From Rhynchopus euleeides (taxonomy: Eukaryota > Euglenozoa > Diplonemea > Diplonemida > Diplonemidae), in the NCBI GenBank assembly GCA_963210315.1, contig OY723294.1, forward strand, positions 186,001 through 250,000: a stretch of 64,000 nucleotides of DNA, read 5' to 3'. The notes beneath the pieces are model-generated. The model ran no database searches and was not told the origin of the DNA. It saw nothing but the letters and a program-made list of their open reading frames with translations. Positions 1 to 8,761 of this stretch are shown piece by piece (the first letter of the stretch is position 1; the number at the start of each line of letters is the position of its first letter). The translations under genes were made by a program, and so were the position numbers.

Positions 1-97
1 AGACCCCGCACATCTCCCGTTTGGCGAGCGTCTTTCGAGCAAGGTACTCCTCTGCAGCAGCATCTGACACCTCTGCGAGGCCCTGGGCACGCGGCAT
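1..97 (-). CDS. orphan transposon protein, N-terminal fragment cut by window edge
   Basis: These are the first 32 or so codons of the gene described at 61730-62746. The ATG sits at 97-95 on the minus strand, just inside the terminal inverted repeat. The visible residues match the start of the complete copy (MPRAQGLAEVSDAA...). The rest lies outside the window, so I cannot say whether this copy is intact. Confidence 0.6.
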   Translation of the reverse strand, partial: MPRAQGLAEVSDAAAEEYLARKTLAKREMCGV

Positions 98-377
98 GTG
101 TTGCTCGGCGTGCTGAGTGAGCGTAGTGACACCCTTCCCTTGCAAAGAACGAAATAATGCGGTCGGGAGTGGTTCAGGTACAAAGGCAAGGTACGAAACT
201 GAGGTACATTTTTTAGGACCCCAAAAAATCATCACAAAAGTGCGTATCAGGTGTCACAAGTGGGCCCCAGACAGTTTCCGGGGGGGTATGGGTCGGATTT
301 TCGGGTCAGATCAGGTATTAGGGCGGCTCTGATGGTATGTCAAAAATTTTGGTTTTGTACGGGCTTATGACCCCCCC
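1..377 (-). mobile_element. TA-flanked TIR transposon, partial copy at window edge
   Basis: This stretch is a near-identical, inverted copy of the left end of the element at 61450-62977. Base 1 pairs with about base 61826 of that copy. It holds the terminal inverted repeat, which ends in seven Cs at 371-377, then a TA at 378-379 matching the TA that flanks the complete copy. The reverse complement of 97 is the ATG of the element's gene, so its first exon runs off the left edge of the window. The sequence right after the TA is a long G-run. The G-run before the left TA of the other copy suggests a shared insertion preference. Confidence 0.85.
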
Positions 378-2490
378 TAGGGGGGGGGGGGGGGTGAATG
401 AAAAGGCGTATCTGGCACCCCACCTCGCGCAAGAGTTCGCATTGTGCCCCAAGTCGCAAGAGAATGCCAGGTGTTTGCCGACACGCATATCTCGTCCATG
501 ATCAGCCATGCGCCTGCCAACCACGCACCACACTTCCGAAAAATCAGGTCCTAGAACCCATAGAAATAGCTTCTAGTTTCAGTTCACTTCCTTTGGCAAC
601 GGATTGCAGCGTGGCCAATACAGACTCCACGTGGGCCACTCTTGATGTCACCTCGTTTTCGAACCTACTGCGATTCGTCCTCCCCCCGCCGAGCTCCTCC
701 TCAGGCATAAACGGGCATCAAGGGCCCCTGGAGGAGTAAATTCCAGGCAGACCACACCAGGGGTGGGTCCTTCATATCGCAGCATCCCGCACCCCCCCTC
801 ACCTAATCAGGGCTGTGCCACGGCTCGAAGAATCGAATGTAGATCACTCCCACACCAACAGTACACTTTTTCGCACGCGCCGGTGTGGCTGTGCTTGTTG
901 TCGTGATTCCGGTGGTTTGTGTTGGCACGCTGCTCTGTTCCACCCCATCGCCAGGGCAGCCCCCAGGTGGCACAGCTCGGCACATAGCAAAGGAAGGTAA
1001 GTCTCGACAGAAGGACGGGGGGGTTGATCAGAAACGCAGAAGGGTGGGAATAGGTGAGATGCCTCGTAAAGCCGTTTCAAACTGACCCCGACTGGCGCGC
1101 TTGCCCCCGACTGGCGCGCTCGTTCTTCTTTGAGCGCCCCCCCACACAAACCTCGGCGGTTGTGCACTGAGTGTTGAGCTAAATGGAAAACACATGGCAA
1201 AGGGCAACGGAGTCGTAAGGTGGGGTCTGGAGGTGGGGGTGTAGACCCGTCTGTTTGCAAAGAAATAAAGTGCGCACGCGGCGTGTCACACGCAAACGTG
1301 TTTTATGCAACAAATCCGTAAGCATTGCAGTTTATGGCAGACACCCTCTCCAGCAACTGTGGGTGAACATTGAACAGAGCCAGACTACTATTTGTTGAGC
1401 GCGCACGTGTGTCTCAAGGCTGTGTGTTGAGGCCCTGTGAAGGCATGAAGTTGCGAACCCTAAATCTCTAGTCGTCCGGTTTCCTTCGGGTTCGTAACGC
1501 CGAAGAAAAGGGGGTGGCACCCCAGAAAAACTCGGAAAAAGATAAGGCTGTTGTTTGTGCGACAAATCCGGACTCGGAACAAAATGAGGTGAGACAAGGC
1601 CCCCTGCCTATGCTTGGGTGACACCTTCGGACGGACACTTGTATCCGTTCGCTGCCTGCATGTCGTGTTCGGCGTGCCCAGAGCACCGGAAGGCTCTCCC
1701 TGGCACACCTGCCTCTTGGCAGGGGCGTTCACCGCTGCGGCAGCTGATAAGCTGGCCGTGGTGCGGTTTTGAGTGTGTACTTCTGAACAAGTTTCGAAAA
1801 AGACGGGGCGGGAGTGTGCAGTAGCACGGTTGTGGTGCAAGTGCACGGCGACAGACCGCAAAAGTGTCACTTCAACTCTGCCGCTCTTTCTCTGCTGTTT
1901 GATACTTCGTTTGATGCGTTGGCGCTTCCACACACACTTACAAACCCACTTGCCTGATGAAGGGGGTGGTGTGTAGAGCACGTTTGGCAGAGCTGAATGA
2001 CACTTTCCACGCGAAGGTCGTGTGCGTAAAAAAAAGTGCTCAGTTTCATCTTGTAGTTGGCAGTGAGGGGCGTTCCCACGAATATTGGCGCTGTCTTGTT
2101 GTGTCAAGACACACTGCAACGCACCACCGGCTCTTAGCTGCGACAAGCTCCGTCTTTCCCGCAACAATGCGAGACCTAAAAAGGTAGGATTGATTTGCCC
2201 AGTTTGGGCCCTTGGAACATTTTTATGGTCTACACTTTTCCGAGCCCCAGCAACGCTGAACGAATCACCATCCAGGGCTTGCCAGCCTCATCACTCGGTT
2301 TTGTGAGCAGGCCTTGAACACCTGGAAAGGCTTCCAAGACTTGGGGTTGCTTCGGGGATGGCACTGTCAGTGTAGGACACTGTATCGAGGGTGACGCCTT
2401 TCGCCAAAAAACAGTCGAGATTTTGTCGTGCACGTGTGGCACTATTGGGCTGACACCCAAACCGTCAACTCCAACTGGTCTGCAGCTCTA
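378..2490. other. intergenic DNA, no supported gene
   Basis: This 2.1-kb stretch opens with a G homopolymer and carries no convincing gene. A minus-strand segment, 664 to 544, could be a small terminal exon. It follows a CAGTAG acceptor-like site and encodes about 39 residues of coiled-coil character before a TGA. A related short motif (around CGGATTGCAGC) recurs near 13420, so it may instead be a dispersed repeat. A short direct duplication containing CCCGACTGGCGCGCT lies near 1087-1121. Confidence 0.4.
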
Positions 2491-4579
2491 TCACCCACAG
2501 GGAAGGACACTGTCCTTCGCATCGAACGCATTGCACACCACCTCGTACACCACAGCGCCAGGCCCGTCATCATCCTGCTGCGGCACACAAACCGAGGTGG
2601 CACGCAGTGACTCCCGCACAGCGCCCGGTGGCGCCTCTGCCGCGTACAGGCACCGCACATGAAGCGACAGTGCCAGCCAACGCAAGGCAAGGCTCGCATT
2701 CACAGCACTGCCTGATGACGTCACGAATCGCTGGCGCATCGTCCCCACGTCCCCGTGATCGACAGATCCACTCGCTATCCCAAATGTTGATATCATCAGC
2801 CCACCGTCCTGCTGCAGCATACGCTGTGCGCACCACAGTGCACCCTCCGCATGTGCGGACAAGTTCTTGCTGACATTCCACCCGAAGAAGAGATTGTTCC
2901 CCACCAACGCCAGCAGCACCCCGTCGCTCTGCTCCAGCAGCGGCAGCATTCCCGTCAGCCCGGTGTCGATCTCGCGGATGCCCAAGTGCCTGAGGGTCAC
3001 CACAGCGACAGTGGCCTCCCGCGAGAGGTTGTTGCGCTGCATCACGATCGCGTGAGACAGGCGGTGGGATCTGTGGCGCATGGATGTAGATGTGCCAGGT
3101 GTGGACGGCACCGAGCTGCAGCGCATAGTGAGCGGGCGGTTCTGGCGCCCCTTCAAGGGCGCAGGCCACACGGTGCACACAGACATCGGCTCCCGCACAC
3201 CCAGACATGCCACACACAGTGTCCCACAGCTTGGCAGGCAACGCAACTGCACCAGGCGGACACGCAGACTCAAGGCGCGATGCAATGTTCACTGTGTGCC
3301 CGAAGTAGTCCACCCGCCCCGTCACCGAGTTCGTCTCCAGGGTGACTGGGCCTTCGTTCACGCCGACACGCACCGTCAGCCCGCCCCACAGATCTGTCTC
3401 ACTGCAGATGCCGACATCCAGCAGCGCAGTCGGCCACTCCGCATCAAGCAACTCTTCATGCACGTCCAGGGCGAAGCCGACAGCCGCGTCTGCGGCATCG
3501 AATGCAATCATGAATGCGTCGCCGATAGTCTTCACCTCGTACCCACCCCATGCAGCCATCACCTCCCGCAGCACCGTGTTGTGCGTTTGGATGCCTTCTT
3601 TCATCGCCTCGGGTGCCGCCTCCCAGATCGATGTGGACGCACGGATGTCGGTGAATACAATCGTCGTCCAGCTGCTGGTTGCGCCAGGTGCAACACCCTC
3701 CCAGCGGGGTGTGTTTGGTGCGCTACGGGAAGGGTCCTGCAACTCATCCAACAAGATAGCAGGCAAGTACGGCCGGTATGCGCGCAAGTTCTGTTCCAGC
3801 TTCTGAAGCGCTGCGTGAATGGCTGCAGGGAGTCGCCTCTCGTCCTCTGCCTCGTCCAGCATGTCCGCCACGGTGTCAATGTCGTAGCCCGCCAGAAGCT
3901 GTGCTATCGCCTCCACAGTCTCGATGGTGCGTGCTATGGCTGCCTGCTCCTGCTCTGCTGAGTCTGCAAACCCGCGCGTCGCAGCAAAATCCACCAGGAG
4001 CACAAGCAGCTGCTTCTGCGTGTCATAGAACGCCTTCGTCACATCAACGGGACACGGCGGGTGTGTGCAGTCCACCGTCTCCTGGAGACGTTCCCACCGC
4101 AGCCAGTCGGGCGCCGATCCGGGCAGGTCGAACAACCCAAGGCGCAGGGCCATCTCGGCTTGCGTGATCACGATCCACAGGGCAGCAAATAAGGTGATGC
4201 CTGTGGCGAATCGACTGCCGAGGCTAGCCACCAGCGAAAGGTCTGCGAGCAGCACGAAGAGGGGCCACCCGGGCTGGCTGCCGATGGTGCGGAGGTTGAG
4301 GTCGCCCCAGCAGATGGTGCAAGCCACTGCCACGACGTAGAGACGCATTATGGTTTTGGTGAGGTTCACGCGGCACACGCACATCGTAAATAGCACCACT
4401 TGGCATGCGATCACCAAGACCAGAACGCAGGTGTTGTGCGGCCAAGTCGGGGGCATGGCAAGGACCGCGGCATGCAGGAAGCCAAGCACCACACTGAGGA
4501 TAAAAAACATCCTCCTGTCTCTGCGCGCCTTGCCCGCCAGCCTGCCGTCCAGCGAGATAATGCCTTCGAACCAACCCAT
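2491..4579 (-). CDS. membrane class III nucleotide (adenylyl) cyclase, tandem catalytic domains
   Basis: Predicted 672-aa protein from two exons, 4579-3107 and 3036-2491. A 70-nt intron (3106-3037, GTCCAC...GCAG) restores the frame; the weak donor means a frameshift remains possible. ATG 4579 is chosen because the hydrophobic region follows directly. Five or six membrane segments span about residues 25-200. A helical region (about 215-280) ends in a YRPYLP motif typical of protist cyclases. Catalytic domain C1 (about 300-480) has the metal-binding Asp in FTDIRAST, Lys and Asp in KTIGDAF, the Asp of RVDYFG expected for adenine selection, and Asn/Arg in VNIASR. It should therefore make cAMP from ATP. 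A second domain (about 492-640) keeps the fold signature but lacks the FTD and GD metal motifs, so it is probably regulatory. Confidence 0.8.
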
Positions 4580-5267
4580 TGTGAAGACCCTTGCCGTCTG
4601 TGATACTCCTGTATTGGCGCGTGTCCCTCCGTCTTGAACTAGGGCTGCATCGTGGAGATTCAAGGCAAACGGCGTGTGGGGCGGGTCCGGGCTGGGCAAC
4701 CACGGGGGGAAGGGGGAGGGGGCGAGCACCTCACAATATTCCGACGATGCGTACACGCTTACAAAGCCTCATCCGATGGGAGAGGGTGTGCAGGGCATGG
4801 GCGACCACACAAACGAATCGCGAATTCTACACAGCACACTGCATGCGAAAGGTTCCACAACCCGCCCTGGGGACAGGCAGGGCACAGGGAAAGGAAAGAG
4901 CAAGACTCGACACAAGACACAAGATGTGGCACGGGAGGGGTGCTGCAAGGCCTAGTCTTCCACTTGCCGCAGTCCCTCAGTTAGCCCATTCGAAGGCCAC
5001 ATGACGGCTGCCGTGCATAGATAGAAGGGCTGTACAGGCCCTGCGCTGGTGAACTGCAGCACAACGCAGCATGGGGAGGTATTGCCTCTTCCTGGACCTT
5101 GATTCACAGAGGCACAAACAAGACTCAGGCCACCACGGGAATGCGTGAGAACGCAATCTCTGACACTGTGTAAATAGCGAAGCAGAGGGCTGCGGGGGCG
5201 ACAGCAACGTTGGGTTCACGATAGACAGCAGGAAACACGGCAAGCCTTGAGGGGTGTGGCCAGGTGG
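4580..5267. other. intergenic region between cyclase and transferase duplicate
   Basis: About 690 bases with no supported gene. In the transcription direction it contains a C/T-rich stretch (about 4690-4730) upstream of the cyclase ATG. That could serve as the polypyrimidine tract of a trans-splice acceptor, but no single AG is clearly the right one. Confidence 0.35.
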
Positions 5268-5955
5268 CTACGTGCGAACCGACGCCAGGTAGTCGTTGAA
5301 CCTAGGCAGGGCCGGGAGGGCCTCCCAGTTGTCCTGTACATGAGGTGGGGTCTTTGTCTGAAGACACAAAGCTGCAGTCGACAATGCAGGCAGGTGAGAG
5401 GTGCAGTGAGCGCATACCACAAGGACCCACAGCCCGAGTTGCATTGCCTTCTGCTTCTTCGCCTCGCCTGACTTCTTGGACTCGAAGCAGTGTGCCACAA
5501 GCACATCTTTGTCCAGAGGGATGTCGTCGCAGATGCGTGGGAACATGTTATGGGGCAGCATTGCCACACGCAGGCCGCGCTCTGTGGTGCCGAGGCTGAC
5601 GTTGCGCGACTCGGTGAACTGGGTCATGCCCTCGTCCCACCGGATGTTGACCTTGTCGAGCGCCACATTCACCCCGATCTGGTCGTCCCCCGTCTTCAGC
5701 AGCACCTGGTTCATTGCGACGGTGAAGCGGCGTGTGGCAGGCGTGCTGCGCCAGTACACAAAACCCATGCACAGCGCCGCACCCCACTTCGCACTCAGCC
5801 ACTGGGGGAACGACCCGCGCTGTGCAATCAGGTCTGCGGGTGGGAGCTGCCTGAGGAAGGGCAGAGGGTTCTTCAGGAAAATGGCGTCCAGGTCCGCAAG
5901 CATCACGTTGATCCCGCTGTCCAGCAGCCGCACCAGCAGCTTCCAGCGTGCAAAC
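5268..5955 (-). pseudogene. 5'-truncated duplicate of nucleotide-sugar transferase
   Basis: Two exons, 5955-5418 and 5333-5268, are separated by an 84-nt GT-AG intron in the same position as in the paralogue at 15737-17550. They encode the DLDA catalytic segment and C-terminal part of a nucleotide-diphospho-sugar transferase. Exons for the signal anchor, the first half of the catalytic domain and the Cys-rich insert are absent: homology to the paralogue stops inside an intron at about 6130, where LINE sequence begins. The reading frames left are open. From about 5530 to 6130 the copy is almost identical to its paralogue, including the intron. The terminal exon is much more diverged, as expected of gene conversion onto an older duplicate. 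Without its own start it is most likely non-functional. Confidence 0.75.
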
Positions 5956-6265
5956 CTGCAGTGGCGAGGGGCGGTGGTGGTGTGGAAGAAGAGAGAAAAG
6001 GAGAGGAAGAGAAGAAAGAGTTGCTCTGGCTGACGCTTGTGTTGGTTGGTGATTCACAGGGCTGTGAATCACTTGTGAGGGAGTGAAATCCAACAGCACC
6101 ACACTGTGAAGCACTAGAGGGAGAGACACTGTATGGCCCCAGTGTCGCATTGCCGGGCGCGTCTGCGCGTCTGCGCGCTGCCCAGCCCCATTTCGCCGCA
6201 CGACTGGCGACTCACGCACGACTTACACCACTCCACAAATCCGCACACAGTGTCAGCGGACCCGC

Positions 6266-8761
6266 TCATCTGCCGCCGTGCCTGCCCGAGGCCCGGCCCC
6301 GGCGGTCCTTGTCCTTCCGGGCCGGCGACTCCGACCGCCCCGACCTCGGCCGCTGCGCTTCCAGCAGGTCGAGGATGCGGTCCTGTGATGCCTGCATCCG
6401 CTTGCCCTGCTCGATCATCTGACCCTCGAGACGTGATGATTGTGCCGCAAGGTCCTGTTCCAGCTTGGCGCTGCGCGCATCCAACCGTTCCCACTGCACT
6501 TGCACTTCTTGCCGGAGGCTCCCCGCATCGCGGCATGCTTCTTCCACAGTCGAGAGGCGTGACAGGGCCACCTCGACCTGGCCAGCGAGAATGGCCAGGG
6601 TTTCCGACTGGGAGTCCAGCTTCGCTCTCGCCTGCAGGTCCTGTAGCGGCGGCGGCTGAGGCCGAGCCTGTTGCTGTTGTTGTTGTTGCTGCTGCGGTGG
6701 CTGTTGTTGACGCGGCCGCTGCCCCGTTTGCGGCGAGGGTTGCGGCTGTGCCATACTCGCTGCCCCCAGCCAGGCTCCCGAGCGCTGCACCGCAACTGCC
6801 GGACCAGTGTGCCCAGCAGACGCTGTGCGTCGCTGCTTCGCCGGAGGTGCAGAGGCTGCGCGCCTTGCGCCCTTCCTCAGACGCTTGGCGCTGGGCGGGG
6901 CGACCTGCATCACTGCCAGGTCGCCGGTCGCCCACTGCTGCGGGTCCTGCGCGGCCTCCACCGTCCAGACCCCCCGGAAGAGGTGACACGGGGTCACCTT
7001 CCACCCCATCGCGTCGGACAGCTGCTGCTCGAGCTCGGCGCCCCGCATCCCCCGCGCACCCGACACCGCGTAGCGGCGGCCTCGCGCTGCTATCCCAAGG
7101 GCCTGCCTGGCAAGCTGGCCCTTTCCCGCCACGACGCGCACACCCTTCTTGTGGCCGACGTGCCACGCAGCCCCCAGCCACCAGTCTGCCCCCCGGTGCG
7201 CTTCCAGGGAGGCCTCCTGCTCCTCCGACACCAGCCACACCACCTCAGCGCCCTTGTCCCGGGAGGGGTGGCGGCGGACGTACACCTTCTCAATGCCACT
7301 CTGGCGGAGGATATCGTCGACCAGGTTGGGCGGGGCCAGACCCGTCGCCCGGCGCACATCGCCATCCGTGGCGACCCGAACCCGCACCAGCTGCCTCGCT
7401 GAGGCCCAGCCCCGAAGCGCATCCTCCGAGCCGTCCTTGGCGGCCATCGCCAGGACCAGCTCTTCCCGTGGCGCCTGGACGGGCGCATTGCCCGCCTGCG
7501 ACGTGGGCGTCGCGTCCCCGGCGATCCACAGCTCGCGCAGGGTCACACCCTGGGCGCGGCCCTGCCCCAGCAGGCGCACCCGCGCACGCGAAGCCACACT
7601 GCCCGGCAGGGGGTCGAGGGAGCAGTAGGTCCTGCCCCTCCGGAGACCCTGCGCTGCCACCGCCTCCTTCCCGTGCGGCACGAGGCACACCCCGCCTTCC
7701 GCCTCAGCGTCCCACGCCACCAGCTCCACGTCCCAGTCCTCCTGGCGGAGTGCCCACGGTCCCCATTGCCCAGTCGGGCGGGCCCCGGAGGCAGTACGGG
7801 GGAGGGGCACCTTCATCGTGGCCCCCGCGTCCGGATCCTGCGGGATGTCCTTCGCGTCCTCCTCAGCCACCGAGGACCCGGCACCCGACGCGGACGGTAG
7901 CACCGTTGCGTAGTGCGACCCGCAGACGTACGCGATGCGGATGCACGGCCTGCCCTGCGACTCCCCACGGGACTGGACGGTCAGTTTCCCGTCCCGAAGC
8001 CGGAAAACTTCGGCATGCCTGCCGATCCGCCTCAGCAGTGCGTCCAGCTGCACCGCGTCCCCCCACGTGCCCGAGCGAGCGACCCGGGCGACGTACTCCT
8101 GGTAGTCTCCCTCAACCAGGGGGGCGTACCTGTCCTGCCCGGACCGCAGCTCCAGCACCGTCGCCGCCCGATACGCTGCATGCCCGTGCGGCGTCCCGTG
8201 CAACGCTTTGCAAATTGCCCTGTACAGGCAGTTGCCATCGCCCTGCACGTCCCGGACCGTCAACCCAGCCGGATGCAGTGCACGCCTCATCGATGACAGG
8301 ACGAAGCCCGCCGACTCACCGCCCCCTCCAGTCATGGCGTCCCCCAGCCGTGTCTTGCTTACTCCACAGGCCCCCTTCAGGGTCTGGAGAACCAACGCGC
8401 CAAATCGCCACAGCGACGGGGGGGACTGCACCGTCAGGAACTTCCCACGGTGGCCCAAGGCACGGCGGGCGGCCCGTGCTGACGGGAGCCGCCAGCGGTG
8501 TGGGGGGTAAAAACGTGCAGATCCCTCCTGCCCGCTGCCCTCCACGCGCCAACCGAGGAGTGCCGCATCCAACCACTGGATACGCATCCCCCTCACATCC
8601 TTCGGATCCGCTTTAGTCGCGCCGCCCATTTGAGCGAACACGTCCGGGTGCACCGCGTGGAGGCGCGGATCCTCACACACCCCAGACCTTCCCCACGGAC
8701 CTTGTCCAGCATCAGTAGAGTGTCCAGTCTGGCGGACGACTGCTACTGTCCGCCCGGGCCC
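6266..8761 (-). CDS. LINE downstream region: OTU-like cysteine protease plus coiled coil
   Basis: An open region of about 830 codons follows the RNase H stop in the same frame. The first ATG is at 8629, giving 787 aa if translated independently. The OTU domain (protease of the ovarian-tumour fold, usually a deubiquitinase) shows DGNCLYRAI with the catalytic Cys, a GTWGD motif and a final HY with the catalytic His. A long Arg/Gly/Ala-rich middle follows. Then come a Gln-rich run, an amphipathic heptad region (roughly the last 110 residues) and a basic tail, which resemble the RNA-binding ORF1 proteins of LINEs. Translation could occur by reinitiation or by readthrough of the TGA; it may also be a dead copy. 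Known: OTU proteases cleave ubiquitin. Inferred: a role in processing or protecting element proteins. Confidence 0.7.
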   Translation of the reverse strand, partial: GPGRTVAVVRQTGHSTDAGQGPWGRSGVCEDPRLHAVHPDVFAQMGGATKADPKDVRGMRIQWLDAALLGWRVEGSGQEGSARFYPPHRWRLPSARAARRALGHRGKFLTVQSPPSLWRFGALVLQTLKGACGVSKTRLGDAMTGGGGESAGFVLSSMRRALHPAGLTVRDVQGDGNCLYRAICKALHGTPHGHAAYRAATVLELRSGQDRYAPLVEGDYQEYVARVARSGTWGDAVQLDALLRRIGRHAEVFRLRDGKLTVQSRGESQGRPCIRIAYVCGSHYATVLPSASGAGSSVAEEDAKDIPQDPDAGATMKVPLPRTASGARPTGQWGPWALRQEDWDVELVAWDAEAEGGVCLVPHGKEAVAAQGLRRGRTYCSLDPLPGSVASRARVRLLGQGRAQGVTLRELWIAGDATPTSQAGNAPVQAPREELVLAMAAKDGSEDALRGWASARQLVRVRVATDGDVRRATGLAPPNLVDDILRQSGIEKVYVRRHPSRDKGAEVVWLVSEEQEASLEAHRGADWWLGAAWHVGHKKGVRVVAGKGQLARQALGIAARGRRYAVSGARGMRGAELEQQLSDAMGWKVTPCHLFRGVWTVEAAQDPQQWATGDLAVMQVAPPSAKRLRKGARRAASAPPAKQRRTASAGHTGPAVAVQRSGAWLGAASMAQPQPSPQTGQRPRQQQPPQQQQQQQQQARPQPPPLQDLQARAKLDSQSETLAILAGQVEVALSRLSTVEEACRDAGSLRQEVQVQWERLDARSAKLEQDLAAQSSRLEGQMIEQGKRMQASQDRILDLLEAQRPRSGRSESPARKDKDRRGRASGRHGGR

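Noticed and set aside
6133-8616. An 827-codon plus-strand open frame opposite the OTU region
   Set aside because: Low-complexity Pro/Arg/Ser shadow of the GC-rich OTU frame.
8680-8682. GTG start for the OTU region
   Set aside because: A GTG start is not expected for eukaryotic translation. The frame is open right back to the TGA at 8762, and the first ATG is at 8629.
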